64,000 bases of DNA, from assembly GCF_000731315.1 (NCBI RefSeq), contig NZ_HG938354.1:1364001-1428000 (forward strand), read 5' to 3'. The notes beneath the pieces are model-generated. The model searched no databases. It saw only the letters and a program-made list of their open reading frames with translations, and was not told the origin of the DNA. Source of the DNA: Neorhizobium galegae bv. orientalis str. HAMBI 540 (GTDB lineage Bacteria > Pseudomonadota > Alphaproteobacteria > Rhizobiales > Rhizobiaceae). This document shows positions 8,369 to 17,086 of this stretch, in pieces (positions within the stretch are counted from its first letter, which is position 1; every line of letters starts with the position of its first letter). A program made the translations under genes and the position numbers.

Positions 8369-9426
8369 CAGCGTGTCCTTGGATCGAGAATCTTGTAGAG
8401 AATATCGCTCAGCAGGTTCAGCCCGAGGAAGATGGAACCAATCACCAGGGTGGCGGCCATGACGGCGTTCATGTCCCCAATCAGCAAGGCGTTGGTGAAA
8501 TACTGGCCAAGTCCCGGCCACGAAAACACCGACTCGATCAGCACCGTGCCTTCGAGCAGCCCGCCATAGGCGAGTGCCAGCACGGTCAGCAACTGTACCC
8601 GGATATTGCGGAACGCGTGGTTCCAGATCACCTGTCGACGCGATAGGCCTTTGACGCGCGCGGCGGTGATATATTCCTGGGTCAACTGGTCGAGCATGAA
8701 ACTGCGCGTCATCCGGCCGATGAATGCGGTCGAACTGTAGCCGAGAATGCCTGCGGGCAAGACGAGATGGCTGATCGCATCCCAGAAGATCTCCGTCTCG
8801 CCAGCCAACAGCGAGTCGATGGTGATGAAACCGGTTACCCGCTGTACGATATCCATGTTGTAAAGGCTGATCTGGCCTGACCCACCGACCCAGTGCAAGG
8901 CGGCGTAGAATACGATTAGCCCCATCAGGCCGAGCCAGAAGATCGGTGCGGAATGGCCCATCAGCATGACGATGCGCAAGATATGATCGAGTGGCTTGCC
9001 GCGGTTGACTGCGGCGGCGACACCAAGCGGAATTCCGAGCAACGCGCCGATGACGATCGCCGTCGTCGCCAGCTCAACCGTTGCCGGAAAAACATTGAGG
9101 ATATCGCTCCAGACCAAGTTACCTGTCAGTCGCGCCCGGCCGAAATCGCCCTGCAGCGCATCACCCATATAGATGAAGAACTGCTGGATCAGCGGCTTGT
9201 CATAACCCATTTCCCGGGCGACCTGCTGGTAGGTCGAAGCGTCCGCTTGATCGCCGACGATCAGCAGCACGGGATCGATTGGCAGGATGCGGCCCATGAA
9301 AAATATGATCACCAGCAGACCGACGAAGGCAATTGCGATGCTGACAATCGGACCACCCGCGGCGCTGGCCAGCTCTCGAAGGCGCTGGCCGCGCGATTCA
9401 CCGTGCGGAGAAGGGATAGCGGACAT
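8368..9426 (-). CDS. peptide/nickel-type ABC importer permease, DppB-like
   Basis: A 352-residue inner-membrane permease with a first helix near residues 27-47, the DppB-type segment TVELATTAIVIGALLGIPLG, and the EAA loop QEYITAARVKGLSRRQVIWNHAFRN. The C-terminus has ESVFSWPGLGQYFTNALL and NLLSDILYKILDPR, both typical of the family. AAAGGAG lies six bases before the ATG. It follows the binding-protein gene by 18 bases, so the five genes form one transcript running from 11049 to 5837. Confidence 0.92.
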   Translation of the reverse strand: MSAIPSPHGESRGQRLRELASAAGGPIVSIAIAFVGLLVIIFFMGRILPIDPVLLIVGDQADASTYQQVAREMGYDKPLIQQFFIYMGDALQGDFGRARLTGNLVWSDILNVFPATVELATTAIVIGALLGIPLGVAAAVNRGKPLDHILRIVMLMGHSAPIFWLGLMGLIVFYAALHWVGGSGQISLYNMDIVQRVTGFITIDSLLAGETEIFWDAISHLVLPAGILGYSSTAFIGRMTRSFMLDQLTQEYITAARVKGLSRRQVIWNHAFRNIRVQLLTVLALAYGGLLEGTVLIESVFSWPGLGQYFTNALLIGDMNAVMAATLVIGSIFLGLNLLSDILYKILDPRTR

Positions 9427-9444
9427 ATCCGCTCCTTTCGGCTG

Positions 9445-11049
9445 CTATTTCTGGCTCTTGCTGACGTTGTACCAGTACGGCGAGCGTGACTGCTGATCGG
9501 CAAGCCCCTCGACATTGGCGCGAATTGCGCTCGGCTGGGTGGCGGCCGCCACCGAGAAAAGCGGTGGCGACGAAGACAGGAATTTTTCTTGGATCTGCTG
9601 GTAGAGCGCCGTGCGTTTGGCTTGGTCGCCCTCGGAACGCGCTTCGGATGTCAGCTTCGTCAGCTCCGGAATATCCCAGGATGTGCGCCAGGCAAGGCTT
9701 GCCGTTTGCGTACTTTTCGGACTGTTGTCGAAATTGCTGGTATAGGCCTGGATGGCGCCGAGCACGTTTGGCATCTGGCCGCCGCTGCGGCCGACGATCA
9801 TCGAGAACTTGCGGTCCCGCATCTTGCCGTACACCTGGGTTCCGTTCCCCTGAACGATCTCGACCTTGATGCCTGCCTGTGCCAGCGTGCCCTGGATCGC
9901 CGTGGCGATATCGACAAAGGGGGAGTCCGAGAGGACCAGCATCTGGGTGCTGAAACCGTTCGGATATCCCGCTTTTGCCAACATTTCTTTTGCCTTAGGG
10001 ATGTCCAGCTTGTAACCTGGATCGGCGATCGCGCCCGGGTATTCCGCCGGCACCGGCACTTGCCGCTTGACGCCGTAATCTCCGACGACGGCAGTGCCGA
10101 TGCCATCATAGTCGATCAGGTAAGGCAGTACTGCGCGCACGTCGGATTTAGCAAAAATCTCGTCGGCAGTGCTCACGGCCAGATAATAGAACCCGCCGCT
10201 GCCGACCTTCTGAATTTTCATCTGCTCATTGGTAGCCATCGCCTTCAAATCCGGCGCCGACAGCGAACGGGCAACATCGATATCGCCATTCTCGATTTGC
10301 AGGCGCTGGCTCTGCGATTCCGGCATGTGGCGGATGACGATGCGGCGCATTTTCGGCTCGCCACGCCAATAGGCATCGTTGCGATCGAGGATGACGGCGT
10401 CATTGGCGCTCCAGCGACGCAAGATGAACGGCCCCGAACCGGCCGAATTGTTGGTGAGCCAAGCGCGCCCAAGGTCGTCGCCCTGCTGGTGTTCGATAAC
10501 CGTCTTGCTGTCGACGATATTGCCCACGGTGCGGGCCAACGTATAGAGGACGATTTCCGGGTTGATTTTGTCCGACTGTTTCAGCACCACAGTTTTTTCA
10601 TCGGGGGCGCTAAGCAACGTGTCCAGACTTTCGGCCGAATAGCCGATTTCGCGCATGAAAGATGCCGGACCGCGGTTGAGCTTCATCACCCGCTTCAACG
10701 ACCAGACCACGTCCGCGGACGTCACCGGATTACCGGACTGGAATTTTGCATTCTGCCGCAGCGTGAACGTCAAGGTACCATCTGCAGCCACGTCCCATTT
10801 CTCCGCAAGCCCGGGCACCAGCTTGCTGGGGGCCCGGGCGTCCATCTCGACCAGCCGGTCATAGAGGTTGTTGAGGACATCGAAGGATTCCGTCTCGACT
10901 GCCTCCGCAGGGTCGAGCGTCAGCAGATTGGTCATCGATAGGCCGATGACCAACTGGTCCTTCGGGGTATCGGCGAAAGCCGGAGACAGGGCCGAAGACA
11001 GCATGGCCGCAACGGCAAAAGATGCCAGGATGTGTGTACGCATTCTCAT
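9445..11049 (-). CDS. family 5 solute-binding protein (peptide/sugar-acid type)
   Basis: A 534-residue periplasmic binding protein with a Sec signal peptide (residues 1-26, ending PAFA). The family 5 core is clear: ETESFDVLNNLYDRLVEMD, LVPGLAEKW, LTFTLRQNAKFQSGNPVTSADVVWSLKRV and NSAGSGPFILRRW. Homologues bind peptides, nickel chelates, opines or sugar derivatives, so the ligand cannot be read from the sequence. Because the cluster is controlled by an FCD-type GntR gene and faces glucarate dehydratase, I infer an acidic sugar or its conjugate as the ligand. It is the first gene of the five-gene transport operon. Confidence 0.92.
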   Translation of the reverse strand: MRMRTHILASFAVAAMLSSALSPAFADTPKDQLVIGLSMTNLLTLDPAEAVETESFDVLNNLYDRLVEMDARAPSKLVPGLAEKWDVAADGTLTFTLRQNAKFQSGNPVTSADVVWSLKRVMKLNRGPASFMREIGYSAESLDTLLSAPDEKTVVLKQSDKINPEIVLYTLARTVGNIVDSKTVIEHQQGDDLGRAWLTNNSAGSGPFILRRWSANDAVILDRNDAYWRGEPKMRRIVIRHMPESQSQRLQIENGDIDVARSLSAPDLKAMATNEQMKIQKVGSGGFYYLAVSTADEIFAKSDVRAVLPYLIDYDGIGTAVVGDYGVKRQVPVPAEYPGAIADPGYKLDIPKAKEMLAKAGYPNGFSTQMLVLSDSPFVDIATAIQGTLAQAGIKVEIVQGNGTQVYGKMRDRKFSMIVGRSGGQMPNVLGAIQAYTSNFDNSPKSTQTASLAWRTSWDIPELTKLTSEARSEGDQAKRTALYQQIQEKFLSSSPPLFSVAAATQPSAIRANVEGLADQQSRSPYWYNVSKSQK

Positions 11050-11164
11050 TGATCCTCCCGAATGATGCTGGTGGATGGCGCCTCCACGCCATTGCCACAG
11101 TATTGTTCCGCGATCAGCGCCTTCAACGCGCCGACGGGAAGCTTTTTAGTCCATATTCTCGGCA

Positions 11165-11932
11165 TCAGCCGGCTATGCCGATCGACGAGCGAGGCGGCGT
11201 CTTGCTGACCGATGCTATGAAATTCCAGAGGACGTGGTCCTCGCCGAGCGCCCAGATGCGCTGGTCGACTTCACCCAGATGATCGCGGATGGCCTGCGCT
11301 GCGCGTCCTGGGTCACGGGCTGCGATGGCGGCGACAATCGCCTCGTGCTCACGAATGACGATTTCCGTCCGGCGCACGCCGAGGCGATTTTTAAGGCTGC
11401 GGATGCGATCGACCTCGACTTTGGCAGCCTCCATGATCGGGATCAGCCCCGGCAGGCCCGCCGCCTTCAGGATGAGTGCGTGAAACGTCTCGTCCAGCAG
11501 GAAAAAATCCCAATAGGCCTCGTTCTCCAGCGCTTCGCGTTGCTGCGATATATTGGCCTTCATCTGGATGATATGCTCATCGCTGCGCAACGTCGCGGCT
11601 TGGGCCACTGCTGCCACCTCTATATGCAAACGGGCAAAGCACCCCTCGCGAAACCTGTCGATATCGATCGGCGCGACGCGCGTGCCGCTCTTGGGCACCA
11701 CCGTCACCAGTCGTTCCTCAACCAGCCGGATCAGTGCTTCCCGGATCGGCGTTTTGCTGACATTGAGGCAGGCGGCGATTTCCTTTTCGGACAGCGCGCT
11801 GCCGGGCCGCACCCGGACCTCGACGATCGCCGCCCGCAGGGCACGATGGACTTGCTCGACCAGATTACCTTCCGGCACCAGTGACGCAGAGGTCAGCACT
11901 TCAGCAATGTCGGACGAAAATTCCAAAGCCAT
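11165..11932 (-). CDS. GntR-family regulator, FadR/FCD subgroup
   Basis: A 255-residue regulator read from the ATG at 11932, which has AGGAG nine bases upstream. The winged helix covers about residues 20-88, with GSALSEKEIAACLNVSKTPIREALIRL and a wing ending KSGTRVAPID. The C-terminal FCD domain has the metal/ligand-binding pattern LDETFHALI, then REHEAIVAAIAARD and AIRDHLGEV, giving the usual Asp and three His. FCD regulators commonly sense organic or sugar acids (gluconate, galacturonate, lactate). It lies between the transport operon, which has the same direction, and divergent glucarate dehydratase, and a palindrome between the two starts is the likely binding site. Confidence 0.92.
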   Translation of the reverse strand: MALEFSSDIAEVLTSASLVPEGNLVEQVHRALRAAIVEVRVRPGSALSEKEIAACLNVSKTPIREALIRLVEERLVTVVPKSGTRVAPIDIDRFREGCFARLHIEVAAVAQAATLRSDEHIIQMKANISQQREALENEAYWDFFLLDETFHALILKAAGLPGLIPIMEAAKVEVDRIRSLKNRLGVRRTEIVIREHEAIVAAIAARDPGRAAQAIRDHLGEVDQRIWALGEDHVLWNFIASVSKTPPRSSIGIAG

Positions 11933-11963
11933 CTGATATCTCCTAGAGAAATCTGAGATACCA

Positions 11964-11986
11964 CATTGCATTAAAAATATGCAAGT
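11964..11986. promoter_or_regulatory. candidate GntR/FCD operator
   Basis: TTGCAT at 11966-11971 is the exact inverted match of ATGCAA at 11979-11984, separated by seven A/T-rich bases. It lies in the 90-base gap between the gntR start and gudD start, which is where an autoregulating FCD regulator would bind. The AT-rich gap also holds the two promoters. Confidence 0.55.
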
Positions 11987-12022
11987 GACATAAAGCACAA
12001 TATCACGATTTTGGGAAACCTC

Positions 12023-13270
12023 ATGCGGATAGACTACGTAAAGCTCACGCCGGTCGCCATCCCGGACAAGCCGCTACTCAATTGCAAGGGTGTCCACCAG
12101 CCCTATGCATTGCGCACGGTGATCGAGATATTCTGTGACGATGGAACCGTCGGCATCGGAGAAAGCTATGGGAGCATCAAGGCTCTGGAGGGATTGCGGG
12201 AGGCGGCGCCGGCTCTGGTCGGGCTCGACCCTTTTCATCTCAACGAACTGAAGGCGCGCATCCTGAAGGCCCTACCGAATGGCGGCGGCATAAATGCCAA
12301 GACGGCCGTCGCCGACCATAAGGTCACCGACGTCGTCTATTCGGCCTTCGAGGTCCCCTGCCTCGATATCCAGGGCAAGGCTGTCGGTCGGCCGGTGGTC
12401 GATCTGCTTGGCGGGCCATTACGTCAGGAAGTGCCTTTCAGCGCCTACCTCTTCTTCAAGTTCGCGGGTCATTTCGGCGAGGATGCCGATGACTGGGGCG
12501 AGGTCATGTCGCCCGATGCCATGGTCGGCCAGGCGCGGCGTTTCGTGTCTGAACACGGCTTCGTGTCGCTCAAGCTCAAGGGCGGCGTGCTCGAGCCCGA
12601 TCTCGAGATCGAGACGATGATCAAGCTGCGCGAGGCTTTCCCCCATCATCCCCTGCGCATCGACCCGAATGGCGGCTGGACCGTCGAGACAGCGATCTAC
12701 ATCGCGCGGAAGCTGGAAGGCATCCTCGAGTATCTCGAAGACCCGGTGATCGGCATGGATGCGATGGCGCAGGTCGCTGCCGCGACTTCCATACCGCTTG
12801 CCACCAACATGGTGGTGCTCGAATTCGACCAGATTGCCGAAGCCGTTCGCAAGAATGCCGTAAAGATTGTGCTATCGGACCATCACTATTGGGGCGGAAT
12901 GCGCGCCTCTACCCATCTGGCCAAGCTCTGCGAGACGTTTGACCTTGGGCTTTCCATGCATTCCAACTCGCATCTCGGCATCACGCTAGCGGCAATGACC
13001 CATGTTGCGGCCGCCACCCCGAACCTCACTTATGCCTGCGATACCCATTATCCTTGGACCGGCGTAGACATCATCGAAGGAGCGCCTTTCCGCTTCGAGG
13101 ATGGCAGCCTGACCGTGCCCGACAAGCCCGGCCTCGGCGTTTCTATCGATCAGGAAAAACTCGGGAAATTCGCGGCGCTCTATGAGGTTGCCGGCGTCAG
13201 CGAGCGTAACGACACCGCCTACATGCAGCAGTTCGATCCGACCTACGAGCGGCGCGTGCCCCGCTGGTAA
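12023..13270 (+). CDS. gudD: glucarate dehydratase, enolase superfamily
   Basis: A 415-residue cytosolic enzyme that dehydrates D-glucarate (and often L-idarate) to 5-keto-4-deoxy-D-glucarate. Family features are in place: KLKGG giving the K184/K186 base pair, the metal ligand D214 in RIDPNGGW, E239 in LEDPV and N262 in ATNMVVLE, and the D286/H313 dyad in SDHHYWGG and MHSNSHLG. The C-terminal barrel ends DPTYERRVPRW. The ATG at 12023 is preferred over the in-frame TTG at 12011. No aldolase (garL-like or kdgD) gene is intact nearby; only an RraA-like remnant follows directly, so the downstream steps must be elsewhere. Confidence 0.93.
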   Translation: MRIDYVKLTPVAIPDKPLLNCKGVHQPYALRTVIEIFCDDGTVGIGESYGSIKALEGLREAAPALVGLDPFHLNELKARILKALPNGGGINAKTAVADHKVTDVVYSAFEVPCLDIQGKAVGRPVVDLLGGPLRQEVPFSAYLFFKFAGHFGEDADDWGEVMSPDAMVGQARRFVSEHGFVSLKLKGGVLEPDLEIETMIKLREAFPHHPLRIDPNGGWTVETAIYIARKLEGILEYLEDPVIGMDAMAQVAAATSIPLATNMVVLEFDQIAEAVRKNAVKIVLSDHHYWGGMRASTHLAKLCETFDLGLSMHSNSHLGITLAAMTHVAAATPNLTYACDTHYPWTGVDIIEGAPFRFEDGSLTVPDKPGLGVSIDQEKLGKFAALYEVAGVSERNDTAYMQQFDPTYERRVPRW

Positions 13271-13314
13271 TCGATCCCGAGACCAGGAATTTTGACAGTG
13301 ACAGCTAAACTTCC

Positions 13315-13850
13315 ACCGAGACCCGTGAGGAACTGCGCAATGTCAGCACCGCCACGCTGTGCACCGCGCTGTTCAAACGGGGGTTGCGCGACCAGTTCAT
13401 CCAGGACATCCATCCACTCGGTAAAATCGTTAGCAACATGGTCGGCGAGGCCTTTACTCTCCGCTATATCCCGCTCGCGAAGACCTGAACCCGTTATCCG
13501 TATTTCGTGATCGCGGCCATCCACAACGTAAAGCAGTTGAAGACTGCCCCGAAGGCGCAGTTCTTGTGATGGACAGCCGCAAGGATCCGCGCGCCGCTTC
13601 GGCGGGGTCGATCCTGGTGACACGTTTGATGGCTCGCGGCGTCGAGGGCGTCGTGACGGATGGCGGTTTCCGGGATTCCTCCGAGATCGCTGAATTGCCT
13701 TTCCCGGCCTATCATAATCGACCGTCGGCGCCGACCAACCTGACCCTAAACCAGGCCCTCGACATCAATGTGCCGATCGGCTGCGGTGATGTCGCAGTCT
13801 TCCCCGGCGATGTCATGGTCGGCGACGGCGGGATAGCCGCTTTGCCGCCC
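13315..13850 (+). pseudogene. RraA-like (HMG/CHA aldolase family) remnant, frameshifted
   Basis: Two overlapping frames make one protein. The first (13315-13488) reads LRNVSTATLCTALFKRGL and MVGEAFTLRYIP before a stop. The second (from 13479) continues LNPLSVFRDRGHPQRKAVE, then VMDSRKDPRAASAGSILVTR, GVEGVVTDGGFRDS and INVPIGCGDVAVFPGDVMVG. GGFRDS carries the family's substrate-binding Arg and metal-binding Asp. One base change in frame at about 13479-13488 breaks it, and the C-terminus is lost where the sequence runs into a reversed HxlR remnant near 13850. Intact relatives are class II pyruvate aldolases or inactive RNase E regulators. Its place right behind gudD suggests it once served the glucarate route. 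Confidence 0.75.
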
Positions 13851-13854
13851 ACGC

Positions 13855-14150
13855 AATGTCCTAAAAGCGCGCCTAGTTTTTCCACGAGCGCCGTGAAATC
13901 CGTAATTTCTCCTTTGACAGTAAGGCATTCCGCGAGGCAACCGCTCGCTACGGTCCGGGAAACGAAGCCAATTTCCTCCAGCTCCCGCAGTGTCAATGCG
14001 AGCGCCTTCTGGCTGATCTCGCCGATTTCGCGGCGCAGGGCGTTAAAGCGCAACGGTCCATAGCCCAAGCACACGAACAACCAGCAAGGTCCACTTGTCG
14101 CTGATCCGCGCGAGCACGCGGCTCGTGATCTATCAACGCAATCTTCTCTC
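13855..14150 (-). pseudogene. HxlR-family regulator remnant, frameshifted
   Basis: On the minus strand VLARISDKWTLLVVRVLG (about 14120-14067) and, one frame over, YGPLRFNALRREIGEISQKA and LTLRELEEIGFVSRTVA (to about 13930) make up the HxlR winged-helix domain. An extra base near 14066 separates them. Beyond SRTVA the expected conserved PRVEYxLT segment is scrambled over frames (SERLPRGMPYC and TVKGEI). I count at least two lesions, so it is not a working regulator. It points toward, and runs into, the truncated RraA-like gene. Confidence 0.7.
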
Positions 14151-14344
14151 TGAGAACGCAGCGTTTTCGCGACTTCCTGCGCTCTTGCATTCGTCAAAAG
14201 TGGCCCTGAGACGTTTGCAAGCGATCGGTTTGCCTTATCTAGTATGTGTGAAAATCCGCTAAATCCGCTCCGAAAATGTGGCCATCCAAATTCCCCCAGT
14301 CAGTTTCTGTAATGCTGTTCATCACCGTGCTTGATTTTGTAACG

Positions 14345-14376
14345 CTTGGGATATACATTTGGCATATACATAGGAG
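14345..14376. promoter_or_regulatory. vapBC promoter/operator with repeated TATACA
   Basis: GGGATATACATTTGGCATATACATAGGAGG contains two copies of ATATACAT, starting at about 14351 and 14364, immediately ahead of the ribosome site. Repeats at this position are the usual binding sites of the VapB-VapC complex, which represses its own promoter. The second copy also serves as a fair -10 element. Confidence 0.5.
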
Positions 14377-14385
14377 GCCATCACC

Positions 14386-14658
14386 GTGCCTATTCCATTG
14401 CCTTCATCCCGGCCGAAAGAAGTGAAGCTGTTCCGCAACAATCGCAGTCAAGCTGTGCGCATTCCAGCGGAGTTCGAGTTGCCGGGGGACCGCGTCTTGA
14501 TTCATCGTGAAGGAAACAAGCTCATCATTGAGCCTATAGCCAGGCCAGCCAACATCATTGAGCTTCTTGCCGAATGGAAGAAGGAGGATCTTCTCGGACC
14601 TGAAGACCAGTTCCCGGATATCGAGGATATGCCTGCCAAACCGGAGAACATTTTTTGA
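14386..14658 (+). CDS. vapB: VapB-type antitoxin, AbrB/MazE-like
   Basis: A 90-residue protein with an N-terminal swapped-hairpin AbrB/SpoVT domain, seen in KLFRNNRSQAVRIPAEFELP and DRVLIHREGNKLIIEP. The C-terminal tail from about residue 55 is acidic (ELLAEWKKEDLLGPEDQFPD) and would wrap the toxin active site. Start is GTG with AGGAGG nine bases upstream. It overlaps the toxin gene by four bases (TTGA), which couples their translation. It neutralises VapC and represses the operon, probably at the repeats just upstream. Confidence 0.92.
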   Translation: MPIPLPSSRPKEVKLFRNNRSQAVRIPAEFELPGDRVLIHREGNKLIIEPIARPANIIELLAEWKKEDLLGPEDQFPDIEDMPAKPENIF

Positions 14659-15059
14659 CCGGGTATTTGCTCGATACGAACATCATCAGCGACATCATAC
14701 GCAATCCGTTCGGATCGGCTGCGCGTCGCGTCGAAGAGATTGACCCCAAGGAGATCTGCACCAGTATCGTCGTCGCTGCTGAACTGCGATACGGCTGCGC
14801 GAAAAAAGGCTCAACCAAGCTATTGGCGAAAGTCGAAAGCATTCTTGAAACGATACCGATCATGCCCCTGGATATGCCCGCCGACATCAACTACGGAGGC
14901 ATCCGTGCGAAACTGGAAGCTGCGGGAGAAACTATCGGCCTCAACGATATGCTGATCGCCGCGCATGCTTGCGCGTTGAACCTGACGCTCGTGACGGACA
15001 ACACCCGTGAGTTCCAGCGCATTCGTGGTCTCGATCTGGAAAACTGGCTTGAGCGATAA
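14655..15059 (+). CDS. vapC: VapC-type PIN-domain toxin ribonuclease
   Basis: A 134-residue PIN-domain endoribonuclease that normally cuts initiator tRNA or rRNA. The four acidic residues that hold magnesium are present: D in YLLDTNIISD, E in VAAELRYG, D in GLNDMLIAAHA and D in VTDNTREF. The length and motif spacing are those of the FitB/VapC branch. It starts at TTG overlapping the antitoxin stop. It is intact in the middle of a decayed region, which fits a selfish stabilising role; the lesions around it start directly after its stop. Confidence 0.92.
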   Translation: MTGYLLDTNIISDIIRNPFGSAARRVEEIDPKEICTSIVVAAELRYGCAKKGSTKLLAKVESILETIPIMPLDMPADINYGGIRAKLEAAGETIGLNDMLIAAHACALNLTLVTDNTREFQRIRGLDLENWLER

Positions 15060-15301
15060 TCGGCGCGGCCGGCTGTAATTTCATCGTTCGGGAACATGCG
15101 TATGGTGCAGCGCGTGCACCGCCCGCCAATGGCAGCGTCAGAGCGAGCCAGCACCGCATCGATCGCGGCAAGCTCATCGTCAAGCAGACTGTTGCCCTCA
15201 TCGCCATCTCCACTCTCCCCTCCTCCAGCCGGATCGGCACGCACCACGCTGCTTCCTTCTCGACGCCGCCAGCGCCACCAAATGATGTTGCAGGCCACGC
15301 C

Positions 15302-15672
15302 TTGCCGACCATTTGTATCGAGACCCGCCACACCAAGGCCTTTCTCAAGACCCAGATCGACAAAACGGATCGCAACGATGCGCGCGGCATCGCGCAGATG
15401 ATGCGGGTCAATTTGTTTCGTCCCGTTCAGGTGGAGACCCTGACCAGCCAGAAGCGATGGGCGTTGCTGACGGCCCGCAAGCTGGTGCAGGAAAAGGCTA
15501 TTGCCATCGAGAATGACATTAGGGGGATGCTGCGCAATTTTGGGCTCAAGGTCGGCGTCGTCAGCGCCGCCGGCTTCGAGGTACGTATCCGTGAGCTGAT
15601 CGAAGACATGCCGGACCTGGCCAGCATCATAGAGCCACTACTGACCGTTCGGAAAAAGCTGCGTGAGACGTC
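15302..15672 (+). mobile_element. IS110-family transposase, internal fragment
   Basis: The frame reads PTICIETRHTKAFLKTQ, DKTDRNDARGIAQMMRVNLF and AIENDIRGMLRNFGLKVG, the middle of the DEDD transposase domain of the IS110 family (the DKTDRNDA motif carries one catalytic acid). The N-terminus with the first Asp is not found in frame in the 240 bases upstream, and the C-terminal serine-containing domain is gone. After about LRETS (15672) the sequence switches to a reversed IS3 fragment. It is dead and cannot move. Confidence 0.85.
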
Positions 15673-15830
15673 TACCGTCTCGAAGCTCGTCCACGGTCCG
15701 CGCCGATGGATGACCTCGGCCTTATAGAGACCGTTGATCGTTTCGGCGAGGGCGTTGTCGTAACTGTCGCCGACGCTTCCGACAGAAGGTTGATGCCAGC
15801 TGTGGATATGTTGGCGGTTACCTGACCCCG
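15673..15830 (-). mobile_element. IS3-family transposase OrfB, internal fragment
   Basis: On the minus strand, PSVGSVGDSYDNALAETING followed by LYKAEVIHRRGPWTSFETV is the DDE-core segment of an IS3 OrfB around its second Asp. A slightly different frame upstream gives TAGI, which belongs just before PSVG in the family, so there is a frame change too. About 45 codons remain, abutting the IS110 fragment at 15672. This is a nested insertion scar. Confidence 0.85.
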
Positions 15831-15904
15831 CCGACGAGATTGCTGGCCCGCTTCCAACGCAAATTGCCCGGAGACAGCTTTCATCAAAGGATCTACTGCC
15901 GTCC

Positions 15905-17086
15905 TCAGCGTATGACCTGTTGCCTCTGATACTCCCGGGGGCTGCAACCCAGCTCTCGTTTAAAGACTGCATGCATGTATTGATTACTGGTGAAGCCGCT
16001 CAATTCGGCAATCCTCTCAAGCGATCGCTCACCTTCCTCCAGCATTTCACGTGCGAGTTGAAGTCGAAATGCCAACATGTCGTCGTGGACGGTCCAGCCA
16101 AACGCGCGCCGGAAATGGGTTTCGAGGGTCGTCCTGGAAACGCCCACATACGCCGCAACTTGAGCAACTTTGATCCCCTGGCCCGCGAATTGGCGGATAT
16201 AATGTCTCGCGCGCATGACGTAGGGATCATAGATGGGTTGGTATCGCGAGGATATTTGCGGGTTGAGCCCGGCGGGCGGAATGATGATCCGCGGCTCATC
16301 CAGGATAGCGCCCTTCAAACGGCGGTGAAGCATTGACGCAGCGATCTGCCCCATCTTGCGCGTCCCCTGCCGCACGGAGCTAATCGGAATGCGCGTGAGC
16401 ATACGCAGAAGAGGATCGTCATCTATCCCCACGATCGATACTTCTTCCGGCACCGCTATGTCTGCAAGAATGCAAGCTTGCAAAATGTGGCGCGCGCGTG
16501 AATCGGTGACGGCGATAATGCCGATCGGCTTGGGAAGCTCCCTCAGCCAAGCAATGACGTCCGACAAAATCTCATCCCAGTCAGGACCGAACGTGCCTTT
16601 ACCGCGGAAGATCTCAGGCTTCGTCAAATCGCGGGCGCACAGCTTGAGATACACCTTTTCACGCTCGACGGCCCAACGGTAACGGTGGGCTTCCGGGGAT
16701 CCGTAGAACGCAAATCGCGGAAGCCCCATATCGACCAGATGGGTATAGGCTTCCGTTACGAGCTTCTCGTTGTCCGTCGCCACATAGGGCACGTTGCGTG
16801 GATAATCCGATTCACGCTGGTATGATCCGCCGACGCCGATAACCGGAATATTCAAATCCGACAATGTGGACTCGAAATCCGGATCATCAAAATCCGCTAT
16901 GATACCGTGTCCCGACCATTCGGAAATTCCATCGACGCTATCGCGAAAATCTTCATGCAGGAGCAGGTCCCATACCGACCGCGTGGATCGAACGTAATCG
17001 CACACGCCAGCGATGATCTCTCTGCCGTAGTCGCCTCGAGCCTTTAAAAACAGGGCAACCTGATAGCTGCTGGGCTTTGAGACCAA
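15905..17086 (-). CDS. xylR: XylR-type xylose-operon regulator (AraC-type HTH, LacI-type sensor)
   Basis: A 393-residue regulator, nearly the size of E. coli XylR (392). Residues about 8-275 form a LacI/PurR-like sugar-binding fold (ATDNEKLVTEAYTHLVDMG, GIIAVTDSRARHILQAC and VSIVGIDDDPLLRML). The C-terminal 100 residues are an AraC domain with KVAQVAAYVGVSRTTLETHF and a second helix-turn-helix in LERIAELSGFTSNQYMHAVF. The start is TTG with a strong GGAGGAG just upstream. It diverges from the xyloside transport operon, which it presumably activates with a pentose as signal. Confidence 0.92.
   Translation of the reverse strand: MVSKPSSYQVALFLKARGDYGREIIAGVCDYVRSTRSVWDLLLHEDFRDSVDGISEWSGHGIIADFDDPDFESTLSDLNIPVIGVGGSYQRESDYPRNVPYVATDNEKLVTEAYTHLVDMGLPRFAFYGSPEAHRYRWAVEREKVYLKLCARDLTKPEIFRGKGTFGPDWDEILSDVIAWLRELPKPIGIIAVTDSRARHILQACILADIAVPEEVSIVGIDDDPLLRMLTRIPISSVRQGTRKMGQIAASMLHRRLKGAILDEPRIIIPPAGLNPQISSRYQPIYDPYVMRARHYIRQFAGQGIKVAQVAAYVGVSRTTLETHFRRAFGWTVHDDMLAFRLQLAREMLEEGERSLERIAELSGFTSNQYMHAVFKRELGCSPREYQRQQVIR

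Noticed and set aside
9589..10941. 450-codon open frame on the plus strand
   Set aside because: It runs exactly antisense to the family 5 binding protein at 9445-11049, which has a signal peptide and clear motifs. The frame has no domain and arises from the codon bias.
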